Assembly: GCA_038199755.1 (NCBI GenBank)
Contig: JBBPYR010000044.1
Span: 1-31,594, forward strand
Direction: 5' to 3'
Source of the DNA: JBBPYR01 sp038199755
GTDB taxonomy: Bacteria > Chloroflexota > Ktedonobacteria > Ktedonobacterales > Ktedonobacteraceae
DNA: 31,594 nt
Position numbers and translations under genes: made by a program. This document shows positions 7,235-15,581 of this stretch, piece after piece (the stretch's first letter is position 1; each line of letters starts with the position of its first letter). Under the pieces are notes generated by a model that did no database searches, was not told where the DNA came from, and worked only from the letters and a program-made list of their open reading frames with translations.

Positions 7235-8734
7235 TTATCTCCTTCCGCCTCTAGCTTTCTGTTTTCGTTTTTCTTTGCGTGCCGCTTTGCCAGTCTTTTT
7301 GCCGCCTGAGCGACGCGGCGCACCCGGCATAGTCGCGCCTTGTGGCAGTTCTGGCATGCCGGGCATCCCTGGTATACCACCGCTACCAGCATATTGTTTT
7401 GCCATCTGCGCCCACGGCCCCTTGCCAGTGGTGATCTGACGCATCATGGTACGCATCTCGGCAAACTGCTTGAGCAACTGGTTCAGCTCCTCAACCGTTG
7501 TGCCGCTGCCCTTGGCGATACGCTTTCGCCGACTGCCATTGATGATATCAGGGTTACGCCGCTCTTGCAGGGTCATTGACAAAATCATGGCCTCGATGTA
7601 CTTGAGTTGATCGCCTTCCAGGGCTTCTTCCATCTCTGGCGAATCTGCCATTTTGTTGAAGCCAGGTATCATCTCCATCACTTGACGCAAGGGTCCCATG
7701 CGCTTGAGTTGGCGCATCGAATTGAGAAAGTCTTCCAGGTCGAATTTGCCCTGTTGCAACTTAGACTGCGCCTTGAGTGCCTCTTCCTCGTCAATGGTTT
7801 CACGTGCGCGATCAATCAGAGAAAGTACGTCACCCATACCTAGTATACGTGATGCCAAGCGATCTGGATAGAAGGGCTCCAAGGCATCAGTTTTCTCGCC
7901 GAGGCCCATGAATTTAATTGGCACGCCAGTCACCGCACGAATGGAGAGCGCGGCACCACCTCTGGCGTCACCGTCCATCTTTGTCAGAATCATGCCCGTG
8001 AGCGAAACGGCCTTGTTAAAGTCTTCCGCCACACGCACCGCTTCTTGACCAGTCATGGCATCGGCGACGAGTAACACTTCGCGGGGTTGCACCCGTGAGC
8101 GAATGTTGATGACTTCATTCATCATGCGCTCGTCAATGTTCAAGCGGCCCGCGGTGTCCAGAATGATCACCGTGCATGCCTGCTCTTGCGCATAGGCAAC
8201 CGAGTGTACACAGATGTCAACGGGATTCGCGCCCGCTGGCTCCGAATACACTGGAATGGTGAGTTGCTTGCCCAGCGACTTGATCTGGTTGACCGCAGCA
8301 GGACGATACATGTCTGCTGCGACCAACAAGGGCCGCTGCCCCTGCTTGCGCAGATAATTTGCCAGTTTTGCCGCCGAGGTCGTTTTACCAGACCCTTGCA
8401 GACCAACCAGCATTATAATAGTGGGTGGTGGGCCACCCAGATCGAGCGTATTTTTACCTTCAGTGCCGCCGAGAACTTCGATCAATTCATCATTGACAAT
8501 CGAGAGGACCTGTTGGGCAGGAGACAAACTACCCAGCACATCGGCACCGACCGCCTTTTCCCTGACGCGCTCGACGAACTGACGCGCCACACGCAGGTTG
8601 ACATCGGCCTCAATCAGCGCGATACGAACCTCTTTTAGGGCCGCGTTCACATCTTCTTCGGTCAGCTTCCCCTGTCCACTCAAATTGCTAAAAATGCCAT
8701 CAAGGCGTTTCGATAAACTTTCAAACATTGCCAT
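7235..8734 (-). CDS. ffh: Signal recognition particle protein Ffh
   Basis: The GTPase of the signal recognition particle; it binds 4.5S RNA and signal sequences and delivers ribosomes to FtsY at the membrane. The 499-residue product shows N domain (1-90), G domain with GLQGSGKTT (111-119), DTAGR (193-197) and TKMDG (251-255), and a methionine-rich M domain (about 320-440) with the RNA-binding SRRKRIAKGSG. The tail (450-499) is rich in Gly/Pro/Met then Lys/Arg. The frame opens further upstream to 8851, but that part covers the promoter, so ATG-GCA-ATG at 8734 (or 8728) is taken; the Shine-Dalgarno is distant (AGAGGA). It heads a unit with the L,D-transpeptidase. Confidence 0.97.
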   Translation of the reverse strand: MAMFESLSKRLDGIFSNLSGQGKLTEEDVNAALKEVRIALIEADVNLRVARQFVERVREKAVGADVLGSLSPAQQVLSIVNDELIEVLGGTEGKNTLDLGGPPPTIIMLVGLQGSGKTTSAAKLANYLRKQGQRPLLVAADMYRPAAVNQIKSLGKQLTIPVYSEPAGANPVDICVHSVAYAQEQACTVIILDTAGRLNIDERMMNEVINIRSRVQPREVLLVADAMTGQEAVRVAEDFNKAVSLTGMILTKMDGDARGGAALSIRAVTGVPIKFMGLGEKTDALEPFYPDRLASRILGMGDVLSLIDRARETIDEEEALKAQSKLQQGKFDLEDFLNSMRQLKRMGPLRQVMEMIPGFNKMADSPEMEEALEGDQLKYIEAMILSMTLQERRNPDIINGSRRKRIAKGSGTTVEELNQLLKQFAEMRTMMRQITTGKGPWAQMAKQYAGSGGIPGMPGMPELPQGATMPGAPRRSGGKKTGKAARKEKRKQKARGGRR

Positions 8735-8780
8735 AGGATTATCTATTTCCTCTCTCCGCCAATCGCTGCTAATGGCCCCT

Positions 8781-8809
8781 ATTATATCATTACACGAACG
8801 TCCTGTCTG
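8781..8809 (-). promoter_or_regulatory. Promoter of ffh
   Basis: A perfect TATAAT (8786-8781 on the minus strand) lies 47 bases ahead of the start, with a poor -35 CAGACA 17 bases upstream. The -10 match is strong; the -35 matches the consensus at four positions. Confidence 0.6.
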
Positions 8810-8871
8810 TAATTTTTTTGTGCTGTACTGCACAAGTTTGCTACCTCTCATGTATGACCGCTACACACGAA

Positions 8872-8902
8872 AAAAGGACTCAAGATGCTACAGAGTCCTT
8901 TT
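8872..8902 (-). terminator. Intrinsic terminator after Uma2 gene
   Basis: AAAAGGACTC (8872-8881) and GAGTCCTTTT (8893-8902) form a 10-bp stem with an 11-base loop. On the minus strand the stem runs into TTTTTT, a textbook terminator 28 bases after the Uma2 stop. The plus strand also has TTTT. Confidence 0.85.
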
Positions 8903-8929
8903 CATGCGTAAAACAGCCACGTATGAAAT

Positions 8930-9526
8930 TTATACGAAGAACTGCTCAACCTGTACGGGCAATGCTGAGACGACTTGTGAAGGGAGCGTCTCTTGTCCGC
9001 GAAAAACGCCAAGCGAGTGATATTTGCCATTCTCTAATATCATCACTTCAATGGTACGAGTAGTTGGCTTCACAATCCAGTATTCTGTTACTCCGGCTTG
9101 TGCATACCGATCATACTTGATCAGCCGATCATACGTAGCGGTACTGGGAGATGCTATTTCAACGACGAGGTCCGGCGCACCATTGATTTTCTTCGCGGCG
9201 ATAATGTGCAAATGAGCATTGAGGACAACCACGATATCAGGCTCAAACACGTTTTCAGGTAGCAATTCCACAGCAATGGGAGCAGCGAATACGCGCCCTT
9301 GCCCAGTAAGCTCGACGTGGGCAAAGAGATGGTAAGAAATCCGCATAGAAATTGATTGGTGCTCTGGCGTAGGTGGGGGCGTCATCACAAGCACTCCATT
9401 CACAATCTCATAATGGTGGCCATCAATGGGTAGCGCGGCATAGTCTTTATATGTCCAGAAGCCTTGTGGTGGCCCTGGAACCCAATCAGCAGGAGTGACC
9501 ATTGATAGTTCGTCTGTTGTTATCAT
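8930..9526 (-). CDS. Uma2-family (DUF820) putative PD-(D/E)XK nuclease-fold protein
   Basis: A 198-residue member of the Uma2/DUF820 family, common in many copies in cyanobacteria and Chloroflexota and predicted to have a restriction-endonuclease fold. The usual pieces are present: a front strand with YEIVNGVLVMTPPP, E95-P96-D97, PDLVVEIASPST with D119 and E123, then K137 and the GVTEYWIV strand. The cellular role of the family is not established. The ATG at 9526 has AGGG five bases upstream; a TTG eighteen bases earlier is possible. It is a single gene closed by its own terminator at 8872-8902, placed behind modB but with a 122-base gap, so it is probably not part of the Mo operon. Confidence 0.88.
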   Translation of the reverse strand: MITTDELSMVTPADWVPGPPQGFWTYKDYAALPIDGHHYEIVNGVLVMTPPPTPEHQSISMRISYHLFAHVELTGQGRVFAAPIAVELLPENVFEPDIVVVLNAHLHIIAAKKINGAPDLVVEIASPSTATYDRLIKYDRYAQAGVTEYWIVKPTTRTIEVMILENGKYHSLGVFRGQETLPSQVVSALPVQVEQFFV

Positions 9527-9648
9527 CGTAACCCTGCCTCTCAAGTAGAAAAGAGATTTGATATCTTGGTTCGTGTTTTCTTAGAGCTATGATACCATAT
9601 CGGATGGTGAGTGGCTATGATCATTTTTGGAAAAGGTTAGGAAGAGAA

Positions 9649-10461
9649 TTAATTGTACATGCGGTTTCGTCCCAGGCGCAGGGCGAGCAGGAGGCCGAAC
9701 GAGACGGCGAGCAGCACGACGGAGAGCGCAATCGATTTGTCTAGATCGCTCTCGGAGGCGACGTAGACCGCGATGGGCATGGTTTGCGTGACACCCTGGA
9801 AATTGCCCGCGAAGGTGATGGTCGCGCCAAATTCGCCCAACGCACGCGCCCAGGAGAGGCCAATACCGGACAACAGCGCAGGGCGAATGAGTGGCAACAC
9901 GACGCGCCGAAAGGTGTAAAAGGGCGAGGCACGCAAGGTGTACGCCGCCAACTCATAGCGACGGTCAAGCTGCTCAAAACCAGCTTTCGCGCTATTGACG
10001 AAAAAGGGGGCGGCAATAAACGTCTGCGCCATCACGACAGCTGCCGTCGTAAAGGGCAGGTGAATGCCGAATAAACCGAGGGTGCTACCGAGCAGGCCCA
10101 TACGCCCAAAGGTGAGCAGCAACGCGACCCCCGCCACAACGGGAGGAAACACCGTGGGCATCGTCACCAACGTCTCTAATAGCCCGCGCCCAGGAAAGCG
10201 CAACCGTGCCAGCACATAGGCCACCGGCAAGCCAAACACAACAGAGAGCAGCGTACTGATCGTAGTGGTAAGCAGACTCAGCTGCAACGCCTGAAACACA
10301 TCGGGTTGCAGCATCGTACTCCACAGCAGAGCGGGCGGTTCGCGTAGGAAAAGCGAGAGCAGAGGTATGCCCAAAAAGAGAAAAAAAAGCGTTGCCAGGG
10401 TAGCAACAAGTACCCTGGCAAGCCAACGCGACAAGAGACGCGTTCGTTTCGTATTCACCAT
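9649..10461 (-). CDS. modB: Molybdate ABC transporter permease ModB
   Basis: The 270-residue inner-membrane permease of molybdate (or tungstate) import. It has five to six hydrophobic segments and the cytoplasmic EAA-type loop that contacts the ATPase (around YELAAYTLRASPFYTF then RRVVLPLIRPAL). The start overlaps the modA stop by one base (TGATG), so the genes are translationally coupled. The ATPase modC that usually follows is absent: the next gene is the unrelated Uma2 protein. The transporter must borrow an ATPase encoded elsewhere, or modC was lost here. Confidence 0.93.
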   Translation of the reverse strand: MVNTKRTRLLSRWLARVLVATLATLFFLFLGIPLLSLFLREPPALLWSTMLQPDVFQALQLSLLTTTISTLLSVVFGLPVAYVLARLRFPGRGLLETLVTMPTVFPPVVAGVALLLTFGRMGLLGSTLGLFGIHLPFTTAAVVMAQTFIAAPFFVNSAKAGFEQLDRRYELAAYTLRASPFYTFRRVVLPLIRPALLSGIGLSWARALGEFGATITFAGNFQGVTQTMPIAVYVASESDLDKSIALSVVLLAVSFGLLLALRLGRNRMYN

Positions 10462-11294
10462 CAGGCTCCAGGAGCAAGGAACTTATATTTGTTCAAGACG
10501 GCCTGTCCATCGGGCGAGAGCACATATTGTACAAACGCCTGAGCATCAGTTTGGTGCGACGAACTCTTCGTAATGGCAATGGGATATGCGGCAATCACGT
10601 TGAAATTGTCGGGGATATCGATCACTTGCACCTTGCTCGCTACCGCCGTGGTCACATCTGTCTTATACACAAAACCAGCGTCCACTTCGCCCAGTTGTAC
10701 CTTTTGCACGACCGCCTTCACATTATCTTCCTGCGAGACGATATTGGCTTTGAGCGCGCTTACATAAGTAGGACCATAATCGGCGGCTTTACCCATATTG
10801 GCGAACACCTGCAAGCTATATTTACCAGCCGGGACGGAGGGAGCACCAATATCAAGCTTAATGCCCTTATTCGCCAAGTCCTTGAGTGTGGTAATCTTCC
10901 CCGGATTGCTCGTGGGGATAATCACAACCAGCTTGTTCTTGGCAAAAACCTGTGGAGAGATTACCAGACCCGCATCACTGGCCTTCTTCATATTGGCTTG
11001 ATCGGCGGACGCAAAAACATCGGAGGGCGCACCATTCGTCATCTGTTGTACCAATGCTTGCGAGCCAGCAAAATTGAAGACGAGCTTTACATTCGCATGG
11101 GTTTGCTGATAGTTCGTCGCCATTTCTTTAAACGACTCCGTTAATGATGCCGCCGCAAAGACATTCAACGTCACTGCTGGTGCAACCGTGGGCGTGGAGG
11201 TCGGCGTTGTAGTAGTACCCGTGCCGCCACAGGCAGCCAATAACAGGCAGAGCGAGAGTAGCAGGAAAAGCAGACGAAACAGGTGCTGTTTCAA
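10461..11294 (-). CDS. modA: Molybdate-binding lipoprotein ModA
   Basis: The extracytoplasmic substrate-binding protein for molybdate, 277 residues. A hydrophobic signal peptide ends in LLAAC with C22 as lipid anchor, followed by a Thr-rich linker. The mature part begins LNVFAAASLTE and contains FNFAGSQALVQQ, GAPSDVFASAD, APSVPAGKYS and VDAGFVYKTD, all typical for ModA oxyanion-binding loops. The start is TTG at 11294 with AAGGAG seven bases upstream. It is driven by the promoter at 11358-11387 and coupled to modB. It lies divergent to a molybdopterin oxidoreductase, which fits a shared molybdenum function. No ModE-type operator was recognised. Confidence 0.95.
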   Translation of the reverse strand: MKQHLFRLLFLLLSLCLLLAACGGTGTTTTPTSTPTVAPAVTLNVFAAASLTESFKEMATNYQQTHANVKLVFNFAGSQALVQQMTNGAPSDVFASADQANMKKASDAGLVISPQVFAKNKLVVIIPTSNPGKITTLKDLANKGIKLDIGAPSVPAGKYSLQVFANMGKAADYGPTYVSALKANIVSQEDNVKAVVQKVQLGEVDAGFVYKTDVTTAVASKVQVIDIPDNFNVIAAYPIAITKSSSHQTDAQAFVQYVLSPDGQAVLNKYKFLAPGA

Positions 11295-11357
11295 AATAGG
11301 TCTCCTTATCGCAACAAAAAAGGGGACATTGTTCTATGAGTGAGTACTTATACATTG

Positions 11358-11387
11358 AATATACTATCAAGAAGCAAGCCATGTCAA
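11358..11387 (-). promoter_or_regulatory. Sigma-70 type promoter of modA-modB
   Basis: Minus strand TTGACA (11387-11382), an 18-base spacer, and TATATT (11363-11358). The start of modA is about 64 bases downstream. Confidence 0.7.
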
Positions 11388-11468
11388 GTCAGCGGCGAAG
11401 CTGTTGCAAAGTCCACAGGGACCATCTTATGCTGGTTAACAAATAAACCTGGTAACAATGGAAACCCA

Positions 11469-11554
11469 TCCGTAGGGGCCAGATTTATCGCGCCCCAAGG
11501 CGATTTATCGTCTGTGATCGGGACGAGGGGCGCGATAAATCTGGCCCCTACGGA
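11469..11554. repeat. Perfect 28-bp inverted repeat element
   Basis: The arms 11469-11496 and 11527-11554 are exact reverse complements (28 bp, beginning TCCGTAGGGGCCAGATTT) with a 30-base centre that repeats CGATTTATCG. The GTAGGGGCC... style end is like dispersed REP/MITE-type repeats of several bacterial genomes. It lies between modA and the molybdoenzyme and codes for nothing convincing. It could also fold as a hairpin in the leader of the molybdoenzyme. Confidence 0.8.
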
Positions 11555-11660
11555 CTTTGCAGGGCGATGGAGAATGCCAATTTCGCGCTTTTTGTAAATC
11601 CAGTGCTACTGTTACGTGACAACAAACAGAAAAATAAGATTGCGCAATGGGATAATAGCT

Positions 11661-13313
11661 ATGTTTTTAACACGAAATAAACGCTTTCAACAGGGCCTAC
11701 TAGCGGGCTTGCTAGCAGGTTTTATCGCTTCAGTGCTGATGCTGATCCTGAGTGTGACACTTAATGGCATCTCGTTGCCAGAGGTCTTCGGCTCAGCCTT
11801 GACGGGGCTGATGTCCGCTTCACTGTTCAGCTTTTTGCACCAGCTTATCGGGGGCGATGCCAAGTATTACCTGTTCGTTGGTATCTTCATCGGCCAATGC
11901 CTTGTCTTTGCCGTAAGCGGAGGCGTATGCAGTTTAGTAGTGGAGCGCATTCCTACCTCCACTAAGGCGACACAGGAAGAACAACTCTCCTGGCCGACCG
12001 CAGTGGTGTTGGCGGTAGTGCTCTGGCTCGTCACGGGGCTGCTCTTCTTGCCGCTGACAGGTGCTGGACTATTTGGCTCGGTACTAGCAATTGGCGGTGT
12101 GAACACCATGTGGAGCCTAGCGGTAGTCGGTCTTACCTTCGGCTGGCTGTTCGTCTCGTTGTATAACTGGCTTGTGCAAGGGCAACTACGCAACAAAGGT
12201 ATTGCCATCGCGGAAAACGCACAGAACACACGCCGTCGTCTGATTCTGAAAACTGGTCTGGAGATTGCGGGTGTTGGTGTACTGGGCGCATTGCTGTGGC
12301 GGTTTATCACCAGCGGTGGCGTAGGCAATGATACGGCATCGAATCTTTCGGTCTCCAAAGTCATACAGCAGTTCAAGAAGAAGATTACGCCACCGCCAAT
12401 GCCTAATTATGGCACCGTTGAGCAAATACCCCTGCTTTCACCTGAAGTTACGTCCAATGATCAGTATTACATTGTCTCTAAAAATCTCTTGAACGATCCC
12501 GTTGTAGATGGCACATCTTGGAAATTAGTGGTTAATGGGCAAGTGCAGCAGCCGCTCACACTCACCTACAAAGAATTGCTGGCCCTGCCAATGCACACAC
12601 AATATGAGTCTATGATGTGCATTAGCAATGAGGTGGGTGGAGAGTATATGAGCAATGGCAAATGGGAAGGCGTGCGCTTAGCCGATCTGTTAGAGAAAGC
12701 AGGCGTCAAATCGGGCGCGACAAAGGTTGTCCTCTACGCAACTGATGATTATAGCGATAGCATTCACCTGAGCAAGGCAATGGAACAAACAACGCTACTG
12801 GCAGTGCGTATGAATGACCAGACACTTCCCGATGGGCATGGTTATCCAGTTCGCCTGCTGGTACCGGGGATTTATGGCATGAAGCATGTCAAGTGGATCA
12901 CCCGCATCGAGCTAGTCAACACCGATTATCAAGGTTACTGGCAGCAACGCGGCTGGAGCGACCCTGCCCCCATTCGTCTGACCTCGCGTATTGATACGCC
13001 GCTCATCGGTACCACAGTCAAGGCGAACACACCAACCTATATCGCGGGTGTCGCCTTTTCTGGCAACCAGGGCATTAGCGAGGTAGATGTTAGCCTGGAC
13101 AATGGGCAAACATGGCAACGTGCCACACTCAAGCAGCCATTATCGGCTTTGAGCTGGGTGTTGTGGCAACTTCCCTGGCAACCTGCTGCCAACACGTATA
13201 CGATTATGGTACGCGCCGTTGACCTTGCAGGCAATGTACAAGACCCGCACATCGCACCTCCAAGCCCTGACGGTTCGTCTGGCTATCATACGATTACCGT
13301 CACGGCCCAATAG
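11661..13313 (+). CDS. Membrane-anchored sulfite-oxidase-family molybdopterin oxidoreductase
   Basis: A 550-residue protein. The catalytic part (about 265-425) is an oxidored-molyb domain with the molybdenum-binding cysteine C320 in MMCISNEVGG and the conserved GYPVRLLVPGIYGMKHVKWI; residues 440-550 form the Ig-like Mo-cofactor dimerisation domain (VDVSLDNGQTW). The N-terminal 170 residues are four or five membrane segments, then a basic stretch with RRLILK (192-197) and another hydrophobic segment (about 200-217), which looks like an internal twin-arginine signal that would place the Mo domain outside. The ATG at 11661 is preferred; a GTG at 11616 has no Shine-Dalgarno. The physiological substrate is unknown; sulfite or nitrate-type and methionine-sulfoxide-type relatives exist. 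It sits beside modAB. Confidence 0.88.
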   Translation: MFLTRNKRFQQGLLAGLLAGFIASVLMLILSVTLNGISLPEVFGSALTGLMSASLFSFLHQLIGGDAKYYLFVGIFIGQCLVFAVSGGVCSLVVERIPTSTKATQEEQLSWPTAVVLAVVLWLVTGLLFLPLTGAGLFGSVLAIGGVNTMWSLAVVGLTFGWLFVSLYNWLVQGQLRNKGIAIAENAQNTRRRLILKTGLEIAGVGVLGALLWRFITSGGVGNDTASNLSVSKVIQQFKKKITPPPMPNYGTVEQIPLLSPEVTSNDQYYIVSKNLLNDPVVDGTSWKLVVNGQVQQPLTLTYKELLALPMHTQYESMMCISNEVGGEYMSNGKWEGVRLADLLEKAGVKSGATKVVLYATDDYSDSIHLSKAMEQTTLLAVRMNDQTLPDGHGYPVRLLVPGIYGMKHVKWITRIELVNTDYQGYWQQRGWSDPAPIRLTSRIDTPLIGTTVKANTPTYIAGVAFSGNQGISEVDVSLDNGQTWQRATLKQPLSALSWVLWQLPWQPAANTYTIMVRAVDLAGNVQDPHIAPPSPDGSSGYHTITVTAQ

Positions 13314-13661
13314 TACGGCTAGATATGGGAAACACATAGCCTAAAATAGCCCTAGCCAATTATAGCTAGTATCCCTATTACCCCCATTTTGGGCTACGCA
13401 TCTCCTCATATCTAGCCACAGGTCCCAATGGTGTGATGTTTCTTATGCCTTTTCGTTTTTGACCGTAAGGGCATAAAATACGCATCATACTCATATTCCT
13501 CGAAAAGTGATGATGCATAGGGGGAATTTTCTGCTCTTCCAAACTCGATGCAAATCTTGTCCGCTTTTTAGCCGCTAAATGATCATAGATATAGGGGGAT
13601 AGATCACACGGGAGCACCAATCGCAGTGTTTCGACACACAAGAAGGGGATACTCGTGAGTT
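13314..13661. other. Gap between molybdoenzyme and sigma operon
   Basis: 348 bases, AT-rich. It contains the interrupted inverted repeat at 13317-13417 and a short hairpin TTATGCC/GGCATAA (13443-13449/13470-13476). No convincing promoter for the following sigma gene was found, and the minus-strand frame here has no family features. Confidence 0.5.
13317..13417. repeat. Interrupted 11-bp inverted repeat at molybdoenzyme 3' end
   Basis: GGCTAGATATG (13317-13327) and CATATCTAGCC (13407-13417) are exact complements, 79 bases apart, starting four bases after the molybdoenzyme stop. The interior has several TAGCC/GGCTA pieces that could pair in other ways. It may be a small palindromic element or a weak terminator. 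Confidence 0.4.
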
Positions 13662-14327
13662 ATGATCGCAGATAAGGCCAACATGGTGACGGATGTTCAG
13701 GAGGTAGAGATAGCACTGCTACGGGCGAAGAATGCGCAGGCGTTTCATTCGCTGATCGAGCGTCTACAGCAACCAATGATAGGGTATTTACATCGCCTGG
13801 TGGGGGAACGGGAAGTGGCACTCGACCTCGCACAAGACACTTTTTTACAGGTGTATAAAGAAATAGATAGGTCATCAGTTGATAGTACATCACTTGATGC
13901 CTGGATTTATCGTATTGCCACCAACTATGGGTTACGTTATCTTCAGCGCAGGCGGCTAAAAAAGATGTTGAGTATTTTTAGTCCACCTTCTGCTGATACA
14001 GGTGAGGGAAGCTCTGCTGAAGATGGGTATCTGATGCCGATAGTAGAACCAGGGCTCTCTGTAGAGGATCAAGTAGAACTGCGTATCTTGGTGCAGCAGG
14101 CATTAGCAACCCTCAAAACAAAAGATGCGATTTGCCTACAATTACGTTACGGAAACGGCTTAACCTATGAGCAGATCGGCATGGTGGTCGATCTCACAGC
14201 GGAGGCGGTTCGCAAACGTGTTGTACGCGGTGTCGAGAAGTTTCGCCAGGTATACGATAATCTTCCAGCTACGACAGCCACAAAGTCAGTGGCAAGTAGC
14301 AGGAAACAAAGCTCAATCTCGTCTTGA
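13662..14327 (+). CDS. ECF-type sigma factor
   Basis: A 221-residue sigma-70 family protein with region 2 (about 26-95: FHSLIERLQQPMIGYLHRL, then DLAQDTFLQVYKEI and WIYRIATNYGLRYLQRRR) and region 4 (about 140-195: LKTKDAICLQLRYGNGLTYEQI, then DLTAEAVRKRVVRGVEKFR). Regions 1 and 3 are missing, as in extracytoplasmic-function sigma factors. The linker (105-135) is acidic. It recruits RNA polymerase to its own promoters when released by an anti-sigma, likely the next gene 24 bases downstream. The start could also be the ATG at 13683, which has AAGG nearby; ATG at 13662 has a GGGG thirteen bases away. The target promoters are not visible. Confidence 0.9.
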   Translation: MIADKANMVTDVQEVEIALLRAKNAQAFHSLIERLQQPMIGYLHRLVGEREVALDLAQDTFLQVYKEIDRSSVDSTSLDAWIYRIATNYGLRYLQRRRLKKMLSIFSPPSADTGEGSSAEDGYLMPIVEPGLSVEDQVELRILVQQALATLKTKDAICLQLRYGNGLTYEQIGMVVDLTAEAVRKRVVRGVEKFRQVYDNLPATTATKSVASSRKQSSISS

Positions 14328-14351
14328 TACACCAATATATATATAAGCGGT

Positions 14352-15257
14352 ATGGCATATGATGAGAACCAACAACAAAGAGGTGCTGGGGAAGGTAGAT
14401 GGCAAGGCATGAAGCATATATATGACGACGAACTCCGGGCTTATGCTCACAACACTCTTCTCCATCGCGCCTATGGTAGCGATGAGGATGAAATGAGAGT
14501 GATAAAGGAGCATCTTGCTCTCTGTTCTCATTGCCGAGAACGGCACGCTGCAATTACATTTGCTGATACAGAAAGCGTGTTACGGTCATATATGCACACC
14601 AGCGCCTCTTACCCGTCGATTGCAACTCAGGTGATGCGCCAAGCGCAAGGCCAAACGCTACCTGAGAGACGGGCATCGCCTCTGTCAGGATGGCGTTTCG
14701 TCAGCATACCAAGCGGTCTGGTGCTTGTCGGTGTTTTTCTGATGATTGTCACATTGATTGCCGTAGCTTATATAGCTCATCCAAGCGGAAATGGTTCTTC
14801 TTCCCTGCTGAAGAATAAGACACAGGGAACGAACAATACAGTCATGCCACCGTTAGCAGTGCAGACGGGAGCACCTTTTATTTCTATTTGTCATCAACCA
14901 AAAGAGGTTGCCCTGAAACGTTTATATATATGTGGACATAATTTTATACCTGGAAGTTCGGTCGAATTAATCATTTCTATGCCAGATGCAGCCACAACTC
15001 TACATAAAATAGTGATGATCGAAAAAGATGGCACATTGCAGTATACGCTTTCTATCGCATCCTGCAAATATGTGCCAGCAACGATCACAGCATTGGGCGG
15101 AAATGTTAAGGCTGAGTATCCAATTGATCAACAAAAAATCCAATTTGGCACCTGTCCCCCCGTTTCTGGAGTTGTCGGGACTCCAGAGCCGCGAGCGAGC
15201 TGGTTATTGCCAGCACTCAAACCAGAGTACAGGAAGGGAAAAATAACAAATGCATGA
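14352..15257 (+). CDS. Zinc-finger anti-sigma factor, membrane-anchored
   Basis: A 301-residue protein partner of the preceding sigma factor. The N-terminal zinc-binding motif HLALCSHC has H54, C58 and C61 (typical Hx3Cx2C of ZAS anti-sigma proteins), which bind the sigma on the cytoplasmic face. One membrane segment spans about 120-142. The outer part (145-301) has four cysteines (in SICHQP, LYICGHNF, IASCKY and FGTCPP) and could be an Ig-like sensor. Start choice is uncertain: ATG at 14352 has no good Shine-Dalgarno and an ATG at 14409, whose product begins MKHIYDDELRAYAH, is also natural. Its stop overlaps the next small gene by eight bases. Confidence 0.85.
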   Translation: MAYDENQQQRGAGEGRWQGMKHIYDDELRAYAHNTLLHRAYGSDEDEMRVIKEHLALCSHCRERHAAITFADTESVLRSYMHTSASYPSIATQVMRQAQGQTLPERRASPLSGWRFVSIPSGLVLVGVFLMIVTLIAVAYIAHPSGNGSSSLLKNKTQGTNNTVMPPLAVQTGAPFISICHQPKEVALKRLYICGHNFIPGSSVELIISMPDAATTLHKIVMIEKDGTLQYTLSIASCKYVPATITALGGNVKAEYPIDQQKIQFGTCPPVSGVVGTPEPRASWLLPALKPEYRKGKITNA

Positions 15258-15552
15258 CGAAAAATATATGGTTCCTTTATCAAAGGAGCAAACAGGTGAG
15301 GACATGGTTCGGCAGTGTGCCTGGTGCCTGCGTTTAATTGATGCACAGGGGGGGCGTGTCACAGTACGCCCCCAGCCAAAGTTGTATGAGGCCACCCATG
15401 GGATGTGCATCCCCTGTGGCGAAGGATGGATGGAGCAGGTCGCGGAAGCTCAGGGAGTTCATGTACACGAGTTGTGGGCAGAATTGCCGCTTTCCCTGCT
15501 AGCACAAAAGCAATCATTTGAAAACGCATTATCCGAATGCGTAAATCCATAG
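15250..15552 (+). CDS. Small four-cysteine (zinc-binding-type) protein
   Basis: A 100-residue protein of unknown function with CAWC (C23, C26) and HGMCIPC (C53, C56, with H50 nearby), likely a single zinc site, followed by a helical region GWMEQVAEAQGVHVHELW. It overlaps the end of the anti-sigma gene by eight bases, so translation is coupled and it belongs to the sigma operon. AAGGGA lies ten bases upstream. It could be a third regulator of the sigma pathway or an unrelated zinc-ribbon protein; no membrane segment is seen. The operon ends in the terminator at 15615-15673. Confidence 0.8.
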   Translation: MHDEKYMVPLSKEQTGEDMVRQCAWCLRLIDAQGGRVTVRPQPKLYEATHGMCIPCGEGWMEQVAEAQGVHVHELWAELPLSLLAQKQSFENALSECVNP

Positions 15553-15581
15553 AATTTCTAAGTTAAAGACATCTCTCTCCG

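Larger units (their letters stand above)
11295..11660. other. Divergent modA / molybdoenzyme intergenic region
   Basis: 366 bases between two divergent starts. It holds the modA promoter (11358-11387) and the 86-bp inverted repeat element (11469-11554). No gene, riboswitch-like Moco structure or ModE box was recognised. The plus-strand frame across it only translates the repeat. Confidence 0.6.

Noticed and set aside
10527..11144. 205-codon plus-strand open frame
   Set aside because: Antisense to modA, whose protein family is clear; no recognisable product or ribosome-binding site.
11340..11597. 85-codon open frame through the 28-bp inverted repeat
   Set aside because: Its middle only translates the palindromic element.
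13378..13641. 87-codon minus-strand frame in the gap before the sigma gene
   Set aside because: Low-complexity, no family features and no convincing ribosome-binding site.
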